A stretch of DNA of 34,077 nt from contig NZ_AUJR01000049.1 in assembly GCF_000424325.1 (NCBI RefSeq), positions 1 to 34,077 on the forward strand, read 5' to 3'. Positions 17,189-24,863 of this stretch are shown here, piece after piece. The notes below the pieces were generated by a model that saw only the letters and a list, made by a program, of their open reading frames with translations, ran no database searches and had not been told where the DNA came from. The stretch comes from [Clostridium] clostridioforme AGR2157. Lineage in GTDB: Bacteria > Bacillota > Clostridia > Lachnospirales > Lachnospiraceae. Position 1 is the first letter of the stretch, and each line of letters opens with the position of its first letter. A program made the translations under genes and the position numbers.

Positions 17189-17269
17189 AATCTCATTCCT
17201 CCATTGGTTATCTAAGGGGATGATTCCCCTTTATCCAGACAGCATACCGGCTCCGCATAGTTTTTTGTC

Positions 17270-17561
17270 AAATATAAAAGCCCTGCGCCTCTATTGCTAG
17301 AGACGCAGGGCTGAAAATCCCCGCGCGGTACCACTCTGGTTCATGCTGTCTGACGCATGCGCTTAATCCTCTTATAACGGTAAGGTCTCCGTCCTGTCCT
17401 ACTGGTTCCCGATCCCCCGTTTCCGGCGGTCCTTCCTCGTTGGGGCAGGCTACTCCAGGGCCAGTTCAACAACCATCCGTCACCGGCTCTCACCAGCCGC
17501 CGGCTCTCTGCATCCATCCGGTTATCTACTCTTCCCTATCTGCGTATTTGCACTGACTCTT
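17270..17561 (-). ncRNA. T-box leader of leuS (leucine-specific riboswitch)
   Basis: The minus-strand leader senses uncharged tRNA(Leu). The conserved T-box AGAGTGGTACCGCG is at 17324-17337. Its UGGU can pair with the ACCA end of a tRNA whose discriminator base is A, as in tRNA(Leu). Stem I starts near GAAGAGTAGATAACC (around 17535). The likely specifier is CUG (17456-17458), a leucine codon, directly before GAGTAG. The intrinsic terminator that competes with the antiterminator is the hairpin of AGCCCTGCG with CGCAGGGCT (17280-17311) followed by TTTTATATTT. Uncharged tRNA(Leu) should stabilise the antiterminator and turn leuS on. Confidence 0.93.
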
Positions 17562-17590
17562 AATTTAACATATTTCCCAAACAGTGTCAA
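17562..17590 (-). promoter_or_regulatory. Promoter of the leuS T-box transcript
   Basis: A perfect TTGACA (17585-17590), 17-base spacer, then TAAATT (17562-17567) on the minus strand, immediately upstream of the T-box leader. Confidence 0.75.
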
Positions 17591-17707
17591 CTGTTACCAG
17601 ACAAAAAATTCCCTGCCGCGGTCTATGACCAGGCTGCCTTATAGGCTGTCTTGGAGCGCTTTGTGGATTCATTATACTACTGCGCTGTCCTGGATTCAAT
17701 GAGTTTC

Positions 17708-17785
17708 TTAACATAATTCTAACGGTCCCTTCTCTTGCCTTTCCGTTTGTCCTTATGTTAAGCTAAAATATATATGTTAACATAA
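17708..17785 (+). promoter_or_regulatory. Promoter with three TTAACATAA operator-like repeats before the DUF1538 gene
   Basis: Three copies of a 9-base word occur: TTAACATAA at 17708-17716, its complement TTATGTTAA at 17753-17761, and TTAACATAA at 17777-17785, the last forming the perfect 12-base palindrome TATGTTAACATA (17773-17784). A likely promoter is TTGTCC (17747-17752), 16 bases, TATATA (17769-17774). The second copy then fills the spacer and the third covers the -10 and start region, the layout expected of a repressor site. The regulator is unknown. Confidence 0.5.
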
Positions 17786-17810
17786 ACAACGGACAACAGG
17801 AGGTAATTTA

Positions 17811-19343
17811 TTGAATCAGAAGCTAAAAGAAAAAATCACAGAATCCTTATCATCTGTGCTGCCCGTTACCTGCATTGTATTAATCCTTGGGATCACCATC
17901 ACCCCCATTCCCCTGGACCCGCTGATGCTGTTTCTGGCAGGGGCAGCCTTCCTTATTATAGGAATGGGATTCTTCACCCTGGGAGTGGATATGTCCATGA
18001 TGCCCATTGGAGAAAAGGTAGGTGCGCAGCTGGCCAAGGCAAAGAAGCTTCCGGTCATCGTCATTGCATGTATCATCATAGGCGCCATGGTAACAGTGGC
18101 CGAACCGGACCTGCAGGTCCTGGCCAGACAGACACCGGCAGTGCCGGACATGGTGCTCATCCTCGCAGTAGCTGCAGGAGTCGGCTTCTTCCTGGCACTT
18201 GCATTCCTCCGCTCCCTCTTCGGCTGGAGCCTTTCCCACATCCTTCTGGTCTGCTACATCATTATCTTCATCCTGGCCTTCTATATTCCAGGTGATTTTC
18301 TGGCTGTAGCCTTTGATTCCGGCGGTGTGACAACAGGTCCTATTACGGTTCCCTTTATCATGGCCCTGGGCGTGGGGCTTTCTTTCATCGGCCAGGGAAA
18401 AAATGCGGACAGCGACAGCTTTGGACTGGTGTCCCTTTGTTCCATAGGTCCCATCCTCTCTGTCATGATACTGGGACTTCTGTTCCGGTCATCTTCCGGC
18501 TCCTATGAACCCATGACCATTCCTTTCATCAGCAATTCCCAGGACCTGTGGCTGGCATTCCAGAGTGAACTTCCCCACTATGCGGCGGAGGTATTCACAG
18601 CCCTGTTCCCCATCCTGGCATTTTTCCTGCTCTTTCAGATATTTTTCCTGAAAATGCGCAAACGCCAGGTGGTGAAGATTCTGGTGGGAATGCTGTATTC
18701 CTACATCGGGCTGACGCTGTTCCTTACGGGCGTAAATGTGGGCTTCATGCCCGCCGGAAGCTATCTTGGAAAACAGATGGCATCCCTTCCCTATCGCTGG
18801 ATTCTGGTGCCCGTAGCCATGCTCATCGGTTATTACATCGTCAAGGCAGAGCCTGCCGTACAGGTACTGAACAAGCAGGTGGCGGACGTGACCGGCGGAA
18901 GCATATCCGAAAAGACCATGATGACCGGTCTTTCCATCGGCATGGCCCTGTCACTGGGCCTCTCCATGTTCCGGGTCATCACAGGACTGCCTCTCATGGC
19001 CTTCCTGCTGCCGGGCTATGCCCTGGCTCTGGGACTTTCCTTTGTGGTACCCCCGGTCTTTACATCCATTGCCTTTGACTCAGGAGGAGTCGCATCCGGC
19101 CCCATGACAGCCACCTTTCTTCTTCCACTGTGCATGGGCGCCTGCGAGGCCCTGGGCGGCAATATCCTGACCGACGCCTTTGGCATCGTGGCCATGGTAG
19201 CCATGACCCCTCTCATCATCATCCAGCTCATCGGACTGTCCTATGAGCTGAAAACCCGCAGGGAGAAAGCTGTTTCCAGACATCCTGTGGTGGATATGAA
19301 CCAGGAATTCATTAATTTAGAGGAGGAGCCTTATGAGCCATAA
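17811..19343 (+). CDS. DUF1538 multi-pass membrane protein (predicted transporter)
   Basis: A 510-residue integral membrane protein of the DUF1538 family. The start is a TTG at 17811, 8 bases after AGGAGG. It is an internal duplication of about 250 residues: AFDSGG occurs at 167-172 and 421-426, each followed by GP (VTTGP, VASGP); AEPDLQVL at 97-104 matches AEPAVQVL at 346-353; GVDMSMMP matches GVNVGFMP. Roughly 12-14 membrane helices are expected. The duplicated Gly-rich motifs between helices suggest a pseudo-symmetric transporter or channel with substrate contacts at FDSGG. Its stop overlaps the next gene, a tandem P-II-like protein, which recalls AmtB-GlnK pairing. Substrate unknown; transport is inferred. 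Confidence 0.9.
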   Translation: MNQKLKEKITESLSSVLPVTCIVLILGITITPIPLDPLMLFLAGAAFLIIGMGFFTLGVDMSMMPIGEKVGAQLAKAKKLPVIVIACIIIGAMVTVAEPDLQVLARQTPAVPDMVLILAVAAGVGFFLALAFLRSLFGWSLSHILLVCYIIIFILAFYIPGDFLAVAFDSGGVTTGPITVPFIMALGVGLSFIGQGKNADSDSFGLVSLCSIGPILSVMILGLLFRSSSGSYEPMTIPFISNSQDLWLAFQSELPHYAAEVFTALFPILAFFLLFQIFFLKMRKRQVVKILVGMLYSYIGLTLFLTGVNVGFMPAGSYLGKQMASLPYRWILVPVAMLIGYYIVKAEPAVQVLNKQVADVTGGSISEKTMMTGLSIGMALSLGLSMFRVITGLPLMAFLLPGYALALGLSFVVPPVFTSIAFDSGGVASGPMTATFLLPLCMGACEALGGNILTDAFGIVAMVAMTPLIIIQLIGLSYELKTRREKAVSRHPVVDMNQEFINLEEEPYEP

Positions 19344-20031
19344 AAGCATAAAGCTGGCAGCCGCCATCGTAAACCGGGGAGCCGGAAACAGGGCAGCTTC
19401 CATATTCCATACATACAACCATGAAATACTGCTTGCAGTCAGGGGACACGGCACAGCCAGCTCGGCTGTCATGGACTGTCTGGGACTGGATGAGCCTGAG
19501 AAGGACCTGGTTCTGGGCCTTTCAACCAAAGCCGACGCAGACCGCCTGCTCCATGCCCTTGGCAGGGAAATGGAATTTTACAAGCCGGGCCACGGCATCG
19601 CTTTCACCCTGTCTCTTACAGGCATCAGTCTCGCTGCCATGGACATTTTAAGCCGGCACGAAGACCAGACAGCCCCAAACAGCCACACCGCAGAACACAA
19701 GGAGGATATTCCCATGACAAATTCCCATTCCTATGAATTAATTGCTTCCGTCATCCACACCGACCTGTCCGCGCCGGTTATGGAGGCTGCCAGAAAGGCC
19801 GGCTGTCAGGGCGGCACCCTGATAAAGGCCAGGGAAATAGGTACCGATGCCGGCAAAAAGCTGTTCGGCATGACTCTTTCCCAGGAAAAAGCCATACTGC
19901 TGATCCTGACCCCTGCAGACTTAAGGCTTCCCATACTGAAGGCCATATGCGAGACCGTGATGAAGGAAACCGGAGAACATGCAGTGGCAATTTCCCTGCC
20001 CGTGGATGCGGTGGAGGGACTGGCCGGTTGA
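19333..20031 (+). CDS. Tandem P-II-like regulatory protein
   Basis: The ATG at 19333 overlaps the DUF1538 stop by 11 bases and follows GAGGAGGAG, so the two are translationally coupled. At 232 residues it is about twice a GlnB/GlnK subunit. It appears to hold two ferredoxin-like P-II-type domains: residues about 6-110 (KLAAAIVNRGAGNRAASIF through AFTLSLTGIS) and about 132-225 (YELIASVIHTDLSAPVMEAARKA through AISLPVDAV), joined by a polar linker. The second has the KAREIGTDAGKKLFG stretch where the P-II T-loop begins, but no T-loop uridylylation tyrosine is evident. P-II proteins sense ATP/ADP and 2-oxoglutarate and gate transporters by plugging them; gating of the DUF1538 protein is the inferred role. 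Confidence 0.82.
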   Translation: MSHKSIKLAAAIVNRGAGNRAASIFHTYNHEILLAVRGHGTASSAVMDCLGLDEPEKDLVLGLSTKADADRLLHALGREMEFYKPGHGIAFTLSLTGISLAAMDILSRHEDQTAPNSHTAEHKEDIPMTNSHSYELIASVIHTDLSAPVMEAARKAGCQGGTLIKAREIGTDAGKKLFGMTLSQEKAILLILTPADLRLPILKAICETVMKETGEHAVAISLPVDAVEGLAG

Positions 20032-20110
20032 TGCTGGCAGAAAAAACCGCTTTCTTTTTAGGATGAATCCTTTATAATAAATACTATCAAAGGAAAGCAG
20101 GTGCATCGCA

Positions 20111-23100
20111 ATGTACATTGGTGATTTACATATCCACTCCCGCTACTCCAGGGCCACCAGCAAGGAGCTTACGCCGGAGCACCTGGACTTATGGGCGGGA
20201 AAAAAGGGAATTAACATTGTAGGTACGGGAGACTTTACCCATCCGGCCTGGAGATCGGAGCTGGCTGAAAAGCTGGAGCCCGCCGAGCAGGGTCTTTACA
20301 TGCTTAAAAAGGAATATTCCTTACAGCGCCCGTCCGTACTGGGCCAAAGCAGCCCCCGTTTTGTTATCAGCGGGGAAATCAGCTCCATTTACAAGAAAAA
20401 CGGCCGTGTGCGCAAGGTACACAGCCTTATCCTCCTGCCCAGCCTGGAAGCGGCCGAAGTCCTTTCCAGGCGGCTGGAAGCCATCGGCAACATACATTCG
20501 GACGGACGCCCCATCCTGGGTTTGGACTGTCACGACCTTTTGGCCATAACACTGGAGGCATGCCCGGATGCCATCTATGTTCCGGCTCATATCTGGACCC
20601 CGCATTTTTCACTGTTCGGGGCATTTTCCGGTTTTGATACCATTGAAGAGTGCTATGAGGAGCTGACTCCCCAGATTCATGCCCTGGAGACAGGACTGTC
20701 CTCTGATCCTGCCATGAACTGGAGGCTGTCAGCCCTTGATTCCTTCCAGCTCATCTCCAACTCTGACGCCCACTCTCCCTCCAAACTGGGCAGGGAGGCA
20801 AGCCTATTTGACATCCCCATGTCCTATGCAGGGCTCTACGGCGCCATACAGAGGGGCGAGGGCCTTAAGGGCACCATTGAATTCTTTCCTGAAGAGGGCA
20901 AATATCATTTTGACGGCCACCGGAAATGCCATCTCTGCCTCAGTCCCTCCCAGGCCAGAAAATATAACGGCATATGTCCTGTCTGCGGCAGAAAACTGAC
21001 CACAGGCGTACTTCACCGAATTGAACAGCTGGCCGACCGGGACGAGGATTTCCTGCTGCCCCAGGGACGTCCATTTGAAAACCTGGTGCCCCTGGGCGAG
21101 GTCATTGCCACCTCTGTGGGTTCCTCCCCGTCCAGCGTAAAGGTTTCCAGGCAGTATGAGCACCTGCTGGAGGAACTGGGCAATGAATTTTATATTCTGC
21201 GCCAGGCCCCGCTGGAGGATATCAGCCATGTGGCCGGATCCCTGACAGCAGAGGGTATACGCCATCTCAGGGACGGCAGGGTCCAGTGGAGGCCCGGCTA
21301 TGACGGCGAGTACGGGGCCATGCGTCTGTTCCAGTCAGCAGAGCTTGACAATGTGGAGGGGCAGCTGTGCATGACGTTTGATACAGCGGAAGCGGACCTG
21401 CACGAAACGATGAGCCCAGCGATTCCGGGAGCAGCTGACCTGCCGGCTTCCCACAGTACACCAGTTTCCCACAGCATACCGGTTCCCCACGGCACACCGG
21501 CTTCCCGCGAAACAGCCGTCTCAAATATACTGACAGTTTCCATGCCCTCATCTGCCCTGAATCAGGACCAGCAGCAGGCCGTGGAATCCGTGTTCCCGGT
21601 GACAGCCGTAATAGCCGGTCCTGGTACAGGCAAAACAAAGACACTGGTGTCGCGCATCGAACACCTTATAGGGGAGCGGGGCGTAAGACCTTCTGAGATT
21701 ACGGCCGTCACCTTTACAAACAAGGCCGCGAAGGAGCTGACCCAGAGAATCCGCCAGGCACTGCCCGGCAAGCGCAGCCTGAACCAGATGCAGGTCGGGA
21801 CCTTCCATTCCCTCTGCTACCGGCTGTTAGCCCAGGCCGGAATAGAGCTGTCCCTGGCAGACCAGGGACAGGCGGAAGAATGCGCCGGAGAAACCATAGC
21901 AGCCCTGGAACTTGCCTGCACTGTCAAGCAGTTTCTCACTGCCGTCTCTCTGCATAAGGCAGGGCTGACCACCGCAGAAGGCATTGCAGCCGATATGACC
22001 GATGGTTCTGCAGGGGAAACCAACTTCTCCCTGACACCGGAAGCAGCAGCCCGGTACCAACAGGCACTGGACAGCAGGAAGCTTATGGACTTCGACGACC
22101 TGCTTCTCAACATGCTGCGCCTTCTTGAGCAGGAACAGAAAACAGAATACAGGAAGCAGCATTTTTCCTATCTGCTGGTGGATGAATTCCAGGACATCAA
22201 CCCGGTCCAGTACCAGCTCATCAAGGCATGGAACAAGGGCGGACGGGAACTCTTTGTCATCGGTGACCCGGACCAGTCCATCTACGGCTTCCGGGGTTCT
22301 GACAGCCGGTGCTTCGACCTGCTGGAACAGGATTTTCCGGGAACCAGCACCATACGGCTTACCACCGGCTACCGCTCCACCCCGGAGATACTCTCCGCCT
22401 CTCTTCCTCTCATCTCCCGCAATCCGGGCGGTGAGCGCAGGCTTTCGGCCGCCCGTCCCCATGGCGAGCCGGTGCGTCTGGTGACAGCGGAAACCAGTCT
22501 GCCGGAGTCCATCTTCATTGCCAAGGAAATCAACCGCATGGTCGGCGGCATCGACATGCTGGACGCCCACAGCCACACTCCCGGCCTGTGGGATACTGCC
22601 AGGAGCTTTGCCGACATTGCCGTCCTCTACCGCACCAATCATCAGGCCCGCCTGCTGGAACAATGCCTGCAAAAGGAGGGAATCCCTTACATGGTAGCAG
22701 GAAGGGAGGATTATCTGGATAATCCGGCTGTCCAGGGTACCATCTCCTTCTTCGGAGCCCTGCTTAAACAGTCCGGGATAACTGGAGACACGCTGGAGCT
22801 CTGCAGAAAACGCATTTCCCCTTCCGCTGATTACAGCGGCCTGGAAGAACGTTTCCTGCCAAGACTAAAAAAAGACAGGCCCTGGAAGCTTCTGGAGGAC
22901 TGGATTTCATGCCTGGGACTGGGCGCAGACAAGTCCATGGACACCTTTGTCCGCATGTCCTATTTCCACAAGACCATGGAGGATATGCTGAACACACTGG
23001 CCTTTGGACAGGCCCACGACCTGAAACGAAGCGGCCAGAACTCCTGCCCCTCCGATGCAGTGACACTCATGACCCTGCATGCCTCAAAGGGCCTGGAATT

Positions 23101-23353
23101 CCCGGTGGTCTTTCTCTATGGCTTAAAACAGGGAATCCTTCCCCTTAAAACAGGAAAGGGACCTGTGGAGCTGGATGAGGAACGCCGCCTTATGTATGTG
23201 GGCATGACAAGGGCCAGGGACGAATTAATTCTCACCACCTCAGAGGAACCCTCCTCGTTCTTAGGGGAGCTTCCCAAAGATGCCTGCCGCGTTGAAAAGG
23301 CCCAGTCTTCCGGCAGTGAGATAAAGCAGCTGAGTCTCTTTGATTTCATGTAA
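20111..23353 (+). CDS. EndoQ-type PHP nuclease fused to UvrD/PcrA-like helicase, with clamp-binding tail
   Basis: A 1080-residue two-part DNA repair protein. Residues 1-400 resemble endonuclease Q, a PHP enzyme that nicks 5' of deaminated bases: DLHIHSRYS (5-13), GTGDF (38-42), E89, VHSL (103-106), PAHIWTPHF (158-166), SNSDAH (216-221), and a zinc site CHLC...CPVC (273-292). After a variable linker (about 410-478) comes a complete superfamily 1A helicase: GPGTGKTKT (503-511), TFTNKAAKEL, LLVDEFQD (about 688-695), IGDPDQSIYGFRGS, GYRST, LHASKGLEFP (about 989) and RRLMYVGMTRARDEL (about 1025). It ends QLSLFDFM; QLSLF (1073-1077) equals the bacterial beta-clamp-binding consensus. All catalytic motifs look intact. 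Nicking followed by strand unwinding at the clamp is inferred. Confidence 0.9.
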   Translation: MYIGDLHIHSRYSRATSKELTPEHLDLWAGKKGINIVGTGDFTHPAWRSELAEKLEPAEQGLYMLKKEYSLQRPSVLGQSSPRFVISGEISSIYKKNGRVRKVHSLILLPSLEAAEVLSRRLEAIGNIHSDGRPILGLDCHDLLAITLEACPDAIYVPAHIWTPHFSLFGAFSGFDTIEECYEELTPQIHALETGLSSDPAMNWRLSALDSFQLISNSDAHSPSKLGREASLFDIPMSYAGLYGAIQRGEGLKGTIEFFPEEGKYHFDGHRKCHLCLSPSQARKYNGICPVCGRKLTTGVLHRIEQLADRDEDFLLPQGRPFENLVPLGEVIATSVGSSPSSVKVSRQYEHLLEELGNEFYILRQAPLEDISHVAGSLTAEGIRHLRDGRVQWRPGYDGEYGAMRLFQSAELDNVEGQLCMTFDTAEADLHETMSPAIPGAADLPASHSTPVSHSIPVPHGTPASRETAVSNILTVSMPSSALNQDQQQAVESVFPVTAVIAGPGTGKTKTLVSRIEHLIGERGVRPSEITAVTFTNKAAKELTQRIRQALPGKRSLNQMQVGTFHSLCYRLLAQAGIELSLADQGQAEECAGETIAALELACTVKQFLTAVSLHKAGLTTAEGIAADMTDGSAGETNFSLTPEAAARYQQALDSRKLMDFDDLLLNMLRLLEQEQKTEYRKQHFSYLLVDEFQDINPVQYQLIKAWNKGGRELFVIGDPDQSIYGFRGSDSRCFDLLEQDFPGTSTIRLTTGYRSTPEILSASLPLISRNPGGERRLSAARPHGEPVRLVTAETSLPESIFIAKEINRMVGGIDMLDAHSHTPGLWDTARSFADIAVLYRTNHQARLLEQCLQKEGIPYMVAGREDYLDNPAVQGTISFFGALLKQSGITGDTLELCRKRISPSADYSGLEERFLPRLKKDRPWKLLEDWISCLGLGADKSMDTFVRMSYFHKTMEDMLNTLAFGQAHDLKRSGQNSCPSDAVTLMTLHASKGLEFPVVFLYGLKQGILPLKTGKGPVELDEERRLMYVGMTRARDELILTTSEEPSSFLGELPKDACRVEKAQSSGSEIKQLSLFDFM
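21443..21514 (+). repeat. Four 18-bp tandem repeats inside the nuclease-helicase linker
   Basis: Four imperfect 18-bp units, beginning CCGGCTTCCCACAGTACA, encode the hexapeptides PASHST, PVSHSI, PVPHGT and PASRET (residues 445-468) in the linker between nuclease and helicase. Copy number could vary between strains without breaking the frame. Confidence 0.85.
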
Positions 23354-23400
23354 GATTTTGAGGACCGGGGCTCCTCCGCCGGCTTTCCCCCCTCAATGCC

Positions 23401-23445
23401 AAAAGACCTGACGCATACCACATAGATGGCTGCATCAGGTCTTTT
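23401..23445. terminator. Bidirectional terminator between convergent genes
   Basis: AAAAGACCTGA (23401-23411) pairs perfectly with TCAGGTCTTTT (23435-23445), giving A-tract and U-tract on both strands between the rightward helicase gene and the leftward citrate synthase gene. Confidence 0.82.
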
Positions 23446-23492
23446 CACATATTCACATATATCAGGAAACCGGAATGGCAATACCGGGCATC

Positions 23493-24833
23493 CTATCTCT
23501 CAGACATAGGCACATAATCCATGTTGTCGCCCACATACTTGGTTGCCGGACGCATAATACGGCCGTCATACAACTTATTCTCGATATTATGGGCCACCCA
23601 GCCCACAACGCGGCTGCACACGAACAGAGGTGTGTATAAATCCCTTGGAATCCGCAGCATGCCATATGCAAACCCGCTGTAGAAATCCACATTGGTGGGA
23701 AGGGCCTTGCCCTTGGTTTCCTCCATGACTTCCCTGGCAATGCGCTCGAAACGCATGTAGAAGTCCAGCTCCCTGGTATGCTTCTGCTCCTTGGCCACCT
23801 CCATACAGCAGGCCTTTAAGACCTCCGCACGGGGATCGGACACCGTGTAAACAGCATGGCCGAAGCCGTATACAAGGCCGGAACGGTCATAGAGCTCTCC
23901 TGCCATCAGCTTCTCTACTGCCTGGCGGATTTTCTTATCGTCTGCATCATAGCCGCCTGTTTCAGAAAGCACGGCATCCATCATCTCTGCCACCTTGATA
24001 TTGGCGCCGCCGTGGCGCGGTCCCTTAAGAGAACCGATGCCGCCGCATACCGTGGAATAGATGTCAGTGCCGGTGGATGCAATCACCACATTGGTAAAGG
24101 TGGAGTTGTTGCCGCCGCCGTGATCCGCATGAAGCATGAGTATGGTATCCAGCAGATTAGCCTCCTTGGACGTGAATTTCTGGTCCTTTCTCAGAAGACT
24201 TAAGAAATTCTCGGCAATGGAATATTCCGGATTTGCATAATGAATGAAAAGGCTTTCCCTGTCATAATAATGCACCTTGCTCTGATACGCGTAGCAGGCA
24301 ATGGAGGGAAGCTTTGCCAAAAGGTTGACGCCCTTGACCAGGGTCTGGTATACATCAATATTATCCGGGTCATCATCGTAATTATACAGGGTAAGGACCG
24401 CGTCCTGAAGCTTATTCATCAGATTCTTACCGGGAAGGCGCAGCAGGTTCATTTCCACGAACTCATCCGGAATGGTGTAGCATTGTCTCACCACATTGCA
24501 GAACTTCTCCAGTTCGGCTTTCTTTGGCAGATATCCAAACAGTAAAAGGAAACAGGTTTCCTCATATCCGAAATGGCTCTCCTTTTTCCCCTTTACCAGG
24601 TCCAGTACATCCACGCCGCGGTAGAGAAGCCGTCCGGGAACGGCCTTGATTGCGCCGTCTGCCTCCTCATATCCCACGACGTCGGCCACCCTGGTAAGGC
24701 CTATCCGCACGCCGGTTCCGTCCTCATTCCTGAGGCCCTTCTTTACATTGTACTCTTTATACCATTTATTAGGAATATCCGTATAATTCTGCGACTTCCC
24801 ATAGAACTGTGCGAGAAAACTTTCCTTAACCAT
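23493..24833 (-). CDS. gltA: Citrate synthase
   Basis: This 446-residue enzyme condenses oxaloacetate with acetyl-CoA to citrate in the cytoplasm. Visible motifs are HADHGGG (235-241), GPRHGGAN (271-278), GHAVYTVSDPR (325-335) with the catalytic histidine, and NVDFYSG (381-387) with the catalytic aspartate. The length is typical of the clostridial form with an extended N terminus. It starts 30 bases after the aconitase stop and lies in the same operon. A related 2-methylcitrate synthase cannot be fully excluded by eye, but the aconitase partner and lack of methylcitrate-cycle genes favour citrate. In a fermenting anaerobe this arm mainly supplies 2-oxoglutarate for glutamate. No isocitrate dehydrogenase is in the window. 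Confidence 0.93.
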   Translation of the reverse strand: MVKESFLAQFYGKSQNYTDIPNKWYKEYNVKKGLRNEDGTGVRIGLTRVADVVGYEEADGAIKAVPGRLLYRGVDVLDLVKGKKESHFGYEETCFLLLFGYLPKKAELEKFCNVVRQCYTIPDEFVEMNLLRLPGKNLMNKLQDAVLTLYNYDDDPDNIDVYQTLVKGVNLLAKLPSIACYAYQSKVHYYDRESLFIHYANPEYSIAENFLSLLRKDQKFTSKEANLLDTILMLHADHGGGNNSTFTNVVIASTGTDIYSTVCGGIGSLKGPRHGGANIKVAEMMDAVLSETGGYDADDKKIRQAVEKLMAGELYDRSGLVYGFGHAVYTVSDPRAEVLKACCMEVAKEQKHTRELDFYMRFERIAREVMEETKGKALPTNVDFYSGFAYGMLRIPRDLYTPLFVCSRVVGWVAHNIENKLYDGRIMRPATKYVGDNMDYVPMSER

Positions 24834-24863
24834 GTGCCCATACTCCTTTCACAAATATCCCTA

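Noticed and set aside
20066-20081. TATAAT-like element before the nuclease-helicase gene
   Set aside because: A -10-like sequence is present, but no acceptable -35 was found; the gene may also be read from the DUF1538 operon, so no promoter was called.
21827-22672. 281-codon open frame on the minus strand inside the helicase gene
   Set aside because: It is antisense to conserved helicase motifs, has no ribosome site or family likeness, and reflects the high GC content of the third codon position on the true strand.
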